Assembly: GCA_964425645.1 (NCBI GenBank)
Contig: CAYRNC010000001.1
Span: 1-64,000 of the forward strand
From: CAYRNC01 sp964425645
GTDB lineage: Bacteria; Bacillota; Clostridia; Peptostreptococcales; Anaerovoracaceae
Direction of reading: 5' to 3'
DNA: 64,000 bases
The notes below the pieces were generated by a model, which was not told the origin of the DNA, ran no database searches, and saw only the letters and a list, made by a program, of their open reading frames with translations. Position numbers and translations under genes: made by a program. Shown in pieces: positions 8,721-15,695 of this stretch; position 1 is the first letter of the stretch, and each line of letters opens with the position of its first letter.

Positions 8721-9716
8721 TCAGATTATATTCATTAATTCCCGCAGAACAATTTTCAAAAGGTGGTTAATCTCCGCATAGTTGATTTTTTTATTGTCGG
8801 TCAGTATCAAATATCCTTCGTTATATCCCGGATATATCTCCATTTCGGAAAAATCAAAGGGCATACTATACAGGTCAAGAATCAATGAATCTTTAAGTTT
8901 TTCCAATGGAAATTCCAGCATCAGCCTTTGCAAAGAAGCGTTATGAACTGCCTGATAGCCGGTCTGAAAAGAATAATAATCCATGTGCATGTTTCTGGTA
9001 TCGGCTGCTGTTTTGAGAGTCATTTTGTCTATGGATACGGAGCGTATAAAGCAGCGCCTGTTTCTGTCAGCCACCGTAAAGCCTTCGTGATAAAGAATGC
9101 GGTGTAAGTCCAGTTTATCCAGTATTCTTATTAAAGAAGAGAGCTGAATCAAATCATCTTTGTTGTGAAGCAGTATTTTTTCTTTTAAATACTTTGACCC
9201 CGCCTTTGAATAGTTTTTGTAGATCTCAGCGCTTTTCGCCCCGCTGATCCTGTCTGTGCGTTTACAATCTATGCCAAGATATTTTTCGATTGTTTTCTGT
9301 TTTAAATTCGGCAGAAATTCGCGTAATACTGAGTATTTTTTAATAACTCTGTACAGATCAAAAGATTGTACGATTTTTAATCTGATCGGCACGTTTTGCG
9401 AAGCGATCCGCTGTTGCAAAAAAGGGATATCAAAGCTGTAACCATTATAGCTGACTAATACGTCAGCTTCGTTAAGAGCTTTGCAATATTCATACAGCAG
9501 TTCCTTTTCGTCTCCTTTTGCTTCAGCCAGGTATTGAATAACTTCTATTTCATTGCCTGCAGTTTTCAACATTCCACCCAAAATAACCTGATCGTTTGCA
9601 GCGTAAAGCCCAGTGGTTTCGATATCAAAAACGATTACAGACAAATTGTCAAAATAACTATGATAGTTTTTTGGGTGATAAGCATCCTTGCTGTATCTTT
9701 TCGTTATTATCTCCAT
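8721..9716 (-). CDS. YprB-like RNase H-fold 3'-5' exonuclease
   Basis: A 331-residue protein with an RNase H-like (DEDD) exonuclease domain of the YprB type. FDIETTGLY provides D31 and E33; a later YNGYSFDIPFL segment carries the next aspartate, and HNKDDLIQL carries the last. Together these make a plausible DEDDh/y active site. The last third shows no motif I recognise. The ribosome binding site is weak, so the ATG at 9716 is a tentative start. It may act in DNA or RNA end processing. It shares strand with the downstream metallophosphoesterase (about 80-base gap) and is divergent from spoVS. Confidence 0.75.
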   Translation of the reverse strand: MEIITKRYSKDAYHPKNYHSYFDNLSVIVFDIETTGLYAANDQVILGGMLKTAGNEIEVIQYLAEAKGDEKELLYEYCKALNEADVLVSYNGYSFDIPFLQQRIASQNVPIRLKIVQSFDLYRVIKKYSVLREFLPNLKQKTIEKYLGIDCKRTDRISGAKSAEIYKNYSKAGSKYLKEKILLHNKDDLIQLSSLIRILDKLDLHRILYHEGFTVADRNRRCFIRSVSIDKMTLKTAADTRNMHMDYYSFQTGYQAVHNASLQRLMLEFPLEKLKDSLILDLYSMPFDFSEMEIYPGYNEGYLILTDNKKINYAEINHLLKIVLRELMNII

Positions 9717-9857
9717 ATGTTAGGCAATTTTCTCATATTACGTATATAGCGACACGTTCATTGTAACATAGTATTTACAGGAATCGACGATAAATGCGAT
9801 ACTTCTTTCAAAACAAATTATATGTCGAGCAATGTTTATATTTTGATACCAAAATAT

Positions 9858-9866
9858 GCAGGATTT
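9858..9866 (+). promoter_or_regulatory. Possible sigma-H -35 element upstream of spoVS
   Basis: GCAGGATTT matches the sigma-H -35 consensus (RnAGGAwWW), which fits because spoVS is sigma-H dependent in Bacillus. The matching -10 is poor: 14 bases further on the sequence is GGGTAAT rather than GAAT. This is therefore only a weak suggestion. Confidence 0.3.
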
Positions 9867-9947
9867 CGACAATGTGAAGTGGGTAATATGGATTGAAACG
9901 GTCTCATATCCATAATATTCAAAGAAAAAGTATAGGAGGACATAGGA

Positions 9948-10208
9948 ATGGATGTATTAAAAGTCTCGGCGAAATCAAATCCAAATTCAGTTGCAGGAGC
10001 TTTGGCAGGAATTTTAAGGGAGAGAGGCGGGGCAGAGGTTCAGGCCATCGGTGCCGGGGCCTTGAATCAGGCGATAAAAGCAGTAGCTATAGCAAGGGGC
10101 TTTGTTGCACCGGGAGGTGTTGACCTGATCTGCGTTCCCGCTTTTACGGACATCAGAATAGAGGGGGAGGAACGTACCGCAATAAAATTGATTGTCGAAC
10201 CAAGATAG
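9948..10208 (+). CDS. spoVS: Stage V sporulation protein S
   Basis: An 86-residue, highly conserved small protein of the SpoVS family (Alba-like fold), involved in progression past asymmetric septation and in spore coat and core maturation. The family hallmarks MDVLKVSAKS, VAGALAGILRE, the AIGAGALNQAIKA helix and the C-terminal FTDIRIEGEERTAIKL are all present, and the length is standard. AGGAGG sits 9 bases before the ATG. It is monocistronic: about 230 bases of non-coding DNA precede it, and a clear terminator follows. One of several markers that the host forms endospores. Confidence 0.96.
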   Translation: MDVLKVSAKSNPNSVAGALAGILRERGGAEVQAIGAGALNQAIKAVAIARGFVAPGGVDLICVPAFTDIRIEGEERTAIKLIVEPR

Positions 10209-10240
10209 TTACATAGAATTCACGAAACTGCATAGCATTG

Positions 10241-10264
10241 AATGACCGCCCGGCGGTCATTTTT
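10241..10264 (+). terminator. Intrinsic terminator after spoVS
   Basis: The stem AATGACCG (10241-10248) pairs with CGGTCATT (10254-10261) and is followed by a short T-run. It closes the single-gene spoVS transcript. Confidence 0.85.
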
Positions 10265-10303
10265 ATGCAAAAAGATGCAATGGGGCGGCTACTGCAGGAG
10301 TTT

Positions 10304-10332
10304 TTGACAAGCTGCAGCCCTTGATCTATACT
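10304..10332 (+). promoter_or_regulatory. Sigma-A promoter for prepilin peptidase gene
   Basis: TTGACA (10304-10309), exactly 17 bases, then TATACT (10327-10332). Transcription should begin near 10339, only a few bases before the first possible start codon of the next gene. Confidence 0.7.
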
Positions 10333-10343
10333 AGCTGTAAGAG

Positions 10344-11081
10344 TTGTTTCCTGGGTACAGCGGCGTGTATAATATATATGTAATATATGCGGCCCAATTT
10401 CTGGCGGTGGGATTTGGGGCATTGATAGGATTATCGGTGGTATATGTGTTTAACAGGATTCCGGCGGCCTGGTTATGTGACTATAACGTGGAACCGGATA
10501 AAGGTATGTGGGGATCCAGAATCCGAAATTACCCTTTTGATGCTCTGTTTGTTTTGGCATTTGCGAGTGCATCCTTTAAGATGCTTGATGAGGGATTTCT
10601 ATATCTGCCGGCGGGCCTGGCCGCTCTTTGGACCCTTCTCATAATAAGCATTTCCGACATCAAATACAGGATAATTCCGGACCAATTTGTCATTGTGCTT
10701 GCGGCTTCGGGATTAGGATTCATACCTTTTCAAAGTACTATGTATTCCCCTTTGGCAGGGGCGGTCATTGGAGCCGGAAGCGCCCTTTCAGTCGGCATAG
10801 CCGGGAAATTGGTATTTAAAAAAGATACTTTGGGTTTCGGTGACATAAAACTCTTTGGGGCAATAGGCCTTGTGGCGGGTTTTAAAGGCGCTGTTTATAT
10901 CCTGCTGTTTGCAACCTTTTCAAGTGCTTTAATCTTTGTCGTAAGGCTGGTAATGCAGCAAATTAGGCTTAAAGACGAGCAGCCTGTCGGTCCTTTTATA
11001 GCAGCCGGAACCGCTTCCTATATTTTATTTCGGGAGGGAATGGAAAAATGCGTGGATTGGCTTTTTACGCTTATCATATAA
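10344..11081 (+). CDS. A24 prepilin peptidase (type IV leader peptidase)
   Basis: A membrane aspartyl protease that trims the leader of type IV pilin-like or pseudopilin proteins; 245 residues with about seven hydrophobic segments. The two catalytic aspartates are visible: D105 in SDIKYRIIPD and D167 in the GFGD motif. The N-terminal methylase region is short and lacks the usual CxxC pairs, as in many Gram-positive versions. The start is uncertain: TTG at 10344 lies almost at the predicted transcription start, and a GTG at 10365 is an alternative; neither has a good ribosome site. No pilin or secretion ATPase genes are next to it in this window. Confidence 0.8.
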   Translation: MFPGYSGVYNIYVIYAAQFLAVGFGALIGLSVVYVFNRIPAAWLCDYNVEPDKGMWGSRIRNYPFDALFVLAFASASFKMLDEGFLYLPAGLAALWTLLIISISDIKYRIIPDQFVIVLAASGLGFIPFQSTMYSPLAGAVIGAGSALSVGIAGKLVFKKDTLGFGDIKLFGAIGLVAGFKGAVYILLFATFSSALIFVVRLVMQQIRLKDEQPVGPFIAAGTASYILFREGMEKCVDWLFTLII

Positions 11082-11114
11082 AGGAATGTTCATTTCTAAA
11101 TTAGTCTTGCGACC

Positions 11115-11143
11115 TTGCAAATGGTGACTTTTTGTAGTATCCT
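11115..11143 (+). promoter_or_regulatory. Sigma-A-like promoter for proB-proC-nudix operon
   Basis: TTGCAA (11115-11120), 17 bases, TATCCT (11138-11143). It lies 40 bases upstream of the chosen proB ATG, and the following genes overlap or abut. Confidence 0.6.
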
Positions 11144-11183
11144 ATCTAATCATACACATAGAGAGGCGGACAGCATATATACA

Positions 11184-11999
11184 ATGAATACAATCGAAGA
11201 TTTGATTAAAAGCAGCAGGAAAATCGTTGTGAAGATCGGAAGCCACACGCTGTCCGATGAAAAAGGCAATGTTAACAAAGAGGTGATGAACAATATAGTT
11301 GATCAGCTGTGCGATCTCATGAAAGAAGGTAAAAGAATAATCATCGTCTCCTCCGGTGCAGGTATATGCGGTATAGCGGCAATCAATAAATGGCACAGGA
11401 AAGAGGATATAAATTATAAGCAGGCATTATGCGCCATCGGACAGGTCGAGCTTATGATGGCGTACAAAGAAATCTTTGAATCTCATGGGATACATGTAGG
11501 TCAAATGCTGTTGTCAAGAGATGATTTTGGGGATCACATGCGCAATCTTTATATGAGAAACACCTTATTTACTTTAGTCGACGAGGGTGTAGTCCCTATA
11601 ATAAATGAAAATGACAGTGTCAGCGTCGAAGAGATTAAAATCGGCGACAATGATACATTAAGTGCATTTACAGCCAACCTTTGGGGTGCGGATCTGTTAA
11701 TCATAATGAGCGATATTGACGGCATTTACGATAAGGACCCGAAAAAAAATGAGGATGCGGAATTGATAGAAAAAATCCATGATATTGACGCTCTGCTTCC
11801 GGAAATAGATGCCAGAGGGAAAAGCCGGTTTGGTACAGGTGGTGTTCTTACTAAAATTTCTGCTGCAAGACAGGTAAATGAATATGGGATACCGATGCTT
11901 TTGGTGAACGGCACTAAAAAGGATATCCTGCACAAGTTGATTAAAGGGGAGGAAAAAGCTACCGTTTTTTATCGTAGAAGCTTTGGAGGTGAAAGATGA
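11184..11999 (+). CDS. proB: Glutamate 5-kinase (short form without PUA domain)
   Basis: Catalyses ATP-dependent phosphorylation of L-glutamate, the first step of proline synthesis. The amino acid kinase domain is complete (VVKIGSHTL near the N-terminus, VSSGAGICG, NENDSV, GDNDTLSA, SDIDGIYDKDP, GTGGVLTKI). The protein is 271 residues, so the C-terminal PUA domain of the ~367-residue E. coli form is absent, as in several Firmicutes. The ATG at 11184 is chosen because the longer frame from 11115 overlaps the predicted promoter. It overlaps proC by 4 bases. The usual partner proA (gamma-glutamyl phosphate reductase) is not in this cluster. Confidence 0.9.
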   Translation: MNTIEDLIKSSRKIVVKIGSHTLSDEKGNVNKEVMNNIVDQLCDLMKEGKRIIIVSSGAGICGIAAINKWHRKEDINYKQALCAIGQVELMMAYKEIFESHGIHVGQMLLSRDDFGDHMRNLYMRNTLFTLVDEGVVPIINENDSVSVEEIKIGDNDTLSAFTANLWGADLLIIMSDIDGIYDKDPKKNEDAELIEKIHDIDALLPEIDARGKSRFGTGGVLTKISAARQVNEYGIPMLLVNGTKKDILHKLIKGEEKATVFYRRSFGGER

Positions 12000-12811
12000 A
12001 CATCGGTTTGATAGGAACCGGCAATATGGGATCCGCGATAATAAAGGGATATATAAAGGCAAACCCCGGATCTGAACGTAATATCTGTGCCTGCGACAGC
12101 ATCCGATCTAAGCTGCTCGAATTGGCCGACGAAGGAATTCGCGGCTGCAGCAATGTAGCTGATGTGGCTGATAAAAGCGACGTAATAATTATTGCTGTTA
12201 AACCGGATGCCGTGTACGATGTCCTTAAGGCAATTGCTAAAACTAAGGGCGTAGAGGAAAAGATTTTGGTATCGATCGCAGCCGGAGTGCACATGGACAA
12301 AATTATTCGAATCTGCAAGGAAGAAGATGATACTTTAGCATTAAAGGTAGTGAGGGTAATGCCCAATACCCCTGCCCTGACAGGACAAGGTATGAGTGCT
12401 TTATGCAGAAATCCCGGAGTCAGCGATCAGGAATTTGCCGCGGTTATGAATATATTCTCCTGTTTGGGCAAGGCAGAGGAAATCAAGGAGGATTTGATGG
12501 ATTGCGTGGTAGGCGTATCGGGAAGCAGTCCCGCTTATGTATATATGTTTATCGAGGCTTTAGCTGACGGAGCTGTGGCAAAGGGTATGGACCGAAGCCA
12601 AGCATATCGATTTGCAGCTCAAGCAGTTTTAGGCTCGGCGAAGATGGTGATGGCTACAGGCAAACACCCCGGGGAACTTAAGGACATGGTGTGTTCGCCG
12701 GGAGGAACCACGATTGACGCAGTTTTATCTTTAGAGCGCAGCGGGTTTAGACATGCTGTCATGGAAGCGGTTAAAGTAGCGACGGAAAAATCGATTTCGA
12801 TGGGTAAATAA
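11996..12811 (+). CDS. proC: Pyrroline-5-carboxylate reductase
   Basis: NAD(P)H-dependent last step of proline synthesis, 271 residues, the normal length. The N-terminal Rossmann motif (MNIGLIGTGNMGSAI), the ILVSIAAGV strand, VRVMPNTPAL and the C-terminal dimerisation signature (DMVCSPGGTTIDAVLSLE) are all present. The ATG overlaps the proB stop (ATGA) behind a GGAGGTG site, so translation is coupled. The next gene starts directly after its stop codon. Confidence 0.95.
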   Translation: MNIGLIGTGNMGSAIIKGYIKANPGSERNICACDSIRSKLLELADEGIRGCSNVADVADKSDVIIIAVKPDAVYDVLKAIAKTKGVEEKILVSIAAGVHMDKIIRICKEEDDTLALKVVRVMPNTPALTGQGMSALCRNPGVSDQEFAAVMNIFSCLGKAEEIKEDLMDCVVGVSGSSPAYVYMFIEALADGAVAKGMDRSQAYRFAAQAVLGSAKMVMATGKHPGELKDMVCSPGGTTIDAVLSLERSGFRHAVMEAVKVATEKSISMGK

Positions 12812-13348
12812 ATGGTATACAAGGAAAAGACTATTAGCACGGAAAGACTTTATGAAGGTAAAATATTGTCTTTACGCAGGGATAAGGTTATAGCGGTAGA
12901 AGAGCAGATATCTTATCGCGAGATTGTTGAGCACAGCGGAGGCGCGGCTGTGGCTGCATTGACCGAACAAGGTAACATGGTGCTGGTAAAACAATATCGA
13001 AGAGCCGCTGATGAGATTATTTTGGAGGTTCCTGCGGGTAAAATTGATAAGTCGGAGGATCCGCTGCATGCGGCAAAAAGAGAATTAAAGGAGGAGACAG
13101 GATATCTGGCAAACAAAATTAAACATCTCGCATCCTTTTATTCTTCTGTCGGTTATTCCGAAGAAAAGATCCATCTGTATCTGGCATGGGATTTGGTGGC
13201 CGGAAAACCGGAATTCGACAGCACGGAGGCTATTGAAATAGTTGAATGCGATGTAAAAACCCTAAAAGATATGATTGTTAAGGGTGACATAATAGATGCA
13301 AAAACTATTGCAGCTATCCTGTTAACTGCTGTAAAAATGGGCATATAA
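12812..13348 (+). CDS. nudF: NUDIX hydrolase, ADP-ribose pyrophosphatase type
   Basis: A 178-residue NUDIX hydrolase that most likely splits ADP-ribose to AMP and ribose 5-phosphate. The NUDIX box is complete around residues 72-95 (GKIDKSEDP, then AAKRELKEETGY). The preceding VLVKQYRRAADEIILEVPAGK is typical of the ADPRase subfamily. The ATG follows the proC stop with no gap. The 3' end overlaps the convergent spoIIM gene by 35 bases. The subfamily call is from motif context rather than from a specific substrate residue. Confidence 0.85.
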   Translation: MVYKEKTISTERLYEGKILSLRRDKVIAVEEQISYREIVEHSGGAAVAALTEQGNMVLVKQYRRAADEIILEVPAGKIDKSEDPLHAAKRELKEETGYLANKIKHLASFYSSVGYSEEKIHLYLAWDLVAGKPEFDSTEAIEIVECDVKTLKDMIVKGDIIDAKTIAAILLTAVKMGI

Positions 13349-13937
13349 ATGCTTCTATAAAACATCCGCCCAGAATTAATAAAGAAAAGATCATAAAAAG
13401 ATAAATGTAGCCTGCAGAAAAATTACTGAACAGGTTTTTTCCGACTTTGGCATAATGACCTGACAGCATTGAAAAAGACAGCGATAAGGATGTTGCGGCT
13501 CCGCAAAGGAACGCTGGTATAAACAGAAGGTTTTGTGGTATCAATGTCATCATTACCATGCCGATTCCTTTAATACCCATGGTTTCCATGAATAGTGCTG
13601 AGGAAAATCCCAAAGCAGCACCTTTGTACGATAAGATCAATAAGGCCAAGGGAAAACCGACTACTGTAAAACCTGCCAATGCAATTATAAAAAGCAGGAC
13701 CAAGTTAACGGCTAAGGAGCTGAGAAATACATTCGGAAGGTCTATACCTGACAGGTCCGAAATAAACAGTGTTGTATCGAGAAATGATTGTATGCTGGCT
13801 TTATTTTCAGGGGAAAGAAAGCCTTCCATAAATACTCCGGCAGATATGCCAAGCAAAAAGAAAAATATCGTTATCATCATAACAGGGAGGTTATGAAATA
13901 CTGACCATACGGTGCTTCTTCTAAGGTTTCTTTTCAT
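13314..13937 (-). CDS. spoIIM: Stage II sporulation protein M
   Basis: A membrane protein of 207 residues, part of the SpoIIDMP complex that remodels peptidoglycan during engulfment. It has about five hydrophobic segments, and the conserved NVFLSSLAVNLVL and GIGMVMMTLIPQNLLFIPA stretches are typical of SpoIIM. In Bacillus it is transcribed by sigma-E in the mother cell, and a fitting promoter is found upstream. It is convergent with the nudix gene (35-base overlap) and divergent from the Xer-like gene. No spoIID or spoIIP is adjacent. Confidence 0.93.
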   Translation of the reverse strand: MKRNLRRSTVWSVFHNLPVMMITIFFFLLGISAGVFMEGFLSPENKASIQSFLDTTLFISDLSGIDLPNVFLSSLAVNLVLLFIIALAGFTVVGFPLALLILSYKGAALGFSSALFMETMGIKGIGMVMMTLIPQNLLFIPAFLCGAATSLSLSFSMLSGHYAKVGKNLFSNFSAGYIYLFMIFSLLILGGCFIEAFICPFLQQLTG

Positions 13938-13978
13938 ATTTTACTCCCGATAAAAGTTTTGAACAGCAGGCTTTATAA

Positions 13979-14008
13979 AAGCTATGTCCAATCTTCTTTG
14001 GTTATGAC
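13979..14008 (-). promoter_or_regulatory. Candidate sigma-E promoter for spoIIM
   Basis: On the minus strand, GTCATAAC (14008-14001) is followed by CATAGCTT (13986-13979). The ATA core and the CATA are 16 bases apart, matching the sigma-E layout of ATA-type -35 and CATACAnT-type -10. The -10 matches five of seven defined positions. Confidence 0.5.
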
Positions 14009-14024
14009 AGACTGAAAAATATTA

Positions 14025-14053
14025 TTGTATTATTTGAATCTAAGGGATATACT
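14025..14053 (+). promoter_or_regulatory. Sigma-A-like promoter for the Xer-like gene
   Basis: TTGTAT (14025-14030), 17 bases, TATACT (14048-14053), ending 35 bases before the ATG at 14089. Confidence 0.45.
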
Positions 14054-14088
14054 GAAATGACACGAAAAGGGCAAAGAAAGGTAATACC

Positions 14089-14979
14089 ATGGAACGATAT
14101 CTTCTGCATTTTTCTGAATATATGCAAAAAGAGAAAGCCAAATCAGACAACACTAGGTTGGCATATCAAAGAGATCTTTCCGATTTCGGTCGCTTTTTAA
14201 AGAAGAAAGATATTTTGGATGTTGAGGACATTAACAATACGGAAGTGGTAGCCTATCTTCTTAAATTAAAAAAAGACGGTAAGGCTGTTGCGACGATTAA
14301 TAGAAGACTGGCTTCCCTCAGAGCATTTTTCGATTATTTATCGGCGAAGGGCTTTATTTATCATAATCCTGCCGAGGGAATTAAATCTCCCCGAGTAGAA
14401 CGAAAAAGCATCGAATACCTCACCGTCAGCGAGGTGGAACTGCTTCTTAGCCTTCCTGACAACACCGTAAGGGGCGTACGTGACAGAGCCCTTCTGGAGC
14501 TTCTTTACGCTTCAGGAATGAGGGTAAGCGAAATTGCGGGGGCAAATATGGCGGATCTGAACCTGCGAATAGGTTTTATCATTTCTGGTGAAGATTATGG
14601 AAAGGCCAGGATAATTCCTCTTGGTCGTCCTGCCAGGGCAGCCTTGGAAGCCTATTGTTACGATGCAAGATCCAAACTTATAAGGGAAAGACCGGAGGAG
14701 CAAAAGGCTTTGTTTGTGAATTATAACGGTCAGCGTTTAACGCGGCAGGGTATATGGAAACTTATCAAGGAGTACGGTAAAAAATGCGATCTGGCAGAGA
14801 AGCTGACACCGCAGACCCTAAGGAATTCGTTTGCGGTCCATATGATTCAAAACGGCGCGGATCTTAAATCTTTGCAAGAATTGCTGGGCCATGAAGATCT
14901 GACGGCAACCCAAATATTTTTGGGCGTTACTAAAAATCGCATTAAGGACGTCTATGATAAAACACATCCCAGGGCATAA
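14089..14979 (+). CDS. Xer-like tyrosine recombinase homologue lacking catalytic Tyr
   Basis: A 296-residue protein with full XerC/XerD layout: a SAM-like core-binding domain (about 1-90), then the catalytic domain, ending in the family-typical HPRA. Compared with E. coli XerD, R145, K172, R245 and H268 are kept. However, the HxxR histidine is Q242, the next histidine is N246, and the nucleophilic tyrosine (XerD Y279, QIYTHV) is F277 in QIFLGV. Read directly, codon 277 is TTT. The protein therefore probably cannot cleave DNA by the normal mechanism, though it may still bind. It sits alone between spoIIM and rplS, with no integrase-associated genes and no att repeats seen. A true XerC/XerD pair is expected elsewhere. 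Confidence 0.85.
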   Translation: MERYLLHFSEYMQKEKAKSDNTRLAYQRDLSDFGRFLKKKDILDVEDINNTEVVAYLLKLKKDGKAVATINRRLASLRAFFDYLSAKGFIYHNPAEGIKSPRVERKSIEYLTVSEVELLLSLPDNTVRGVRDRALLELLYASGMRVSEIAGANMADLNLRIGFIISGEDYGKARIIPLGRPARAALEAYCYDARSKLIRERPEEQKALFVNYNGQRLTRQGIWKLIKEYGKKCDLAEKLTPQTLRNSFAVHMIQNGADLKSLQELLGHEDLTATQIFLGVTKNRIKDVYDKTHPRA

Positions 14980-15001
14980 GTCCGGGAAAGGGAAAATGTG
15001 C

Positions 15002-15030
15002 TTGCATAACGAAAAACCTCATGCTAAAAT
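15002..15030 (+). promoter_or_regulatory. Promoter for rplS
   Basis: TTGCAT (15002-15007), 17 bases, TAAAAT (15025-15030). It lies just after the Xer-like gene and explains why rplS does not need its usual trmD neighbour. Confidence 0.65.
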
Positions 15031-15034
15031 GGTT

Positions 15035-15100
15035 AGCGGTGCAATACAGACGGTCCGCTGGATATAAACCCGAGAAAGGGGATCTAAGAACGTCTTTGAA
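15035..15100 (+). ncRNA. Candidate structured leader of rplS mRNA
   Basis: The 5' untranslated region of rplS contains AGCGG (15035-15039) pairing with CCGCT (15055-15059), CCC-GAGAAA-GGG (15069-15080), and AGACG (15048-15052) pairing with CGTCT (15091-15095). The last helix would compete with the first. Firmicutes are known to have an L19 leader, and this may be a member. It lacks a strong terminator, so control would act on translation. Pairings were read by eye only. Confidence 0.4.
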
Positions 15101-15116
15101 GAGAGGAGGTGCCCGT

Positions 15117-15533
15117 GTGGATATTATGAAAGTCATAGAGCAAGACTATATGAAACAGGAAATTCCTCNNNNNNNNNNNNNNNNNNNNNNNNNNNNNNNN
15201 NNNNNNNNNNNNNNNNNNNNNNNNNNNNNNNNNNNNNNNNNNNNNGTCGGGGATACAGTTAAAGTTCATATTAGAATTAAAGAAGGCAGTCGGGAAAGAA
15301 TTCAGGTTTTTGAAGGCTTTGTTTTAAAGATACAAAATGGCGGTCTTGGGCAGACGTTTACGGTTAGAAGGATATCTTCAGGAATAGGCGTTGAAAAAAC
15401 GTTTCCTGTGCATTCACCGAGAATCGATAAGATAGAAATAGTCAGAAAAGGGGACGTCAGAAGAGCCAAACTTAACTATATGAGGAAGAGAACCGGTAAA
15501 GCGGCAAGAATTAAAAGTAAAGAACACAGGTAA
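15117..15533 (+). CDS. rplS: 50S ribosomal protein L19 (interrupted by assembly gap)
   Basis: Ribosomal protein L19 of the large subunit. A GTG at 15117 with AGGAGG 7 bases upstream starts MDIMKVIEQDYMKQEIP; after the gap the sequence continues VGDTVKVHIRIKEG, RIQVFEGFVLK, TFTVRRISSGIGVEKTFPVHSPRIDKIE and the basic tail. Only about 3-4 residues separate IP from GDT in normal L19, while 77 Ns (26 codons) are present, so the gap length is not real. Upstream is a Xer-like gene rather than trmD/rimM. A terminator follows. Confidence 0.93.
   Translation: MDIMKVIEQDYMKQEIPXXXXXXXXXXXXXXXXXXXXXXXXXXVGDTVKVHIRIKEGSRERIQVFEGFVLKIQNGGLGQTFTVRRISSGIGVEKTFPVHSPRIDKIEIVRKGDVRRAKLNYMRKRTGKAARIKSKEHR
15169..15245. 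other. Assembly gap (77 N) inside rplS
   Basis: A run of 77 undefined bases. Comparison with the L19 family suggests only about 10 bases should be missing between the flanks, so this is a gap of estimated or wrong size. Confidence 0.95.
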
Positions 15534-15588
15534 AGGGAAAAAGCGATTGCAATGGTTCTTTCATTCAACCTTTATATCCTAAAAAACC

Positions 15589-15622
15589 CGGCGTAGTCAA
15601 TTATTCGGCTATGCCGTTTCGT
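15589..15622 (+). terminator. Terminator after rplS
   Basis: CGGCGTAGTC (15589-15598) pairs with GGCTATGCCG (15607-15616), with two G-U pairs and an 8-base loop. A short T-rich stretch follows. Confidence 0.65.
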
Positions 15623-15695
15623 TATCTGTGTCTAAGATATTTTAGTTCGATGTTACTCATTTTTTACTGCACACAGGCTGTAAAAGGGATGAAAA

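Noticed and set aside
9893..10123. Open frame overlapping spoVS in another frame
   Set aside because: SpoVS is unmistakable in its own frame with AGGAGG; the other frame is low-complexity Gly/Arg/Ser shadow sequence.
14089..14979. Xer-like gene as marker of an integrated mobile element
   Set aside because: No att-like direct repeats, tRNA, excisionase or phage genes flank it, and its neighbours are core genes.
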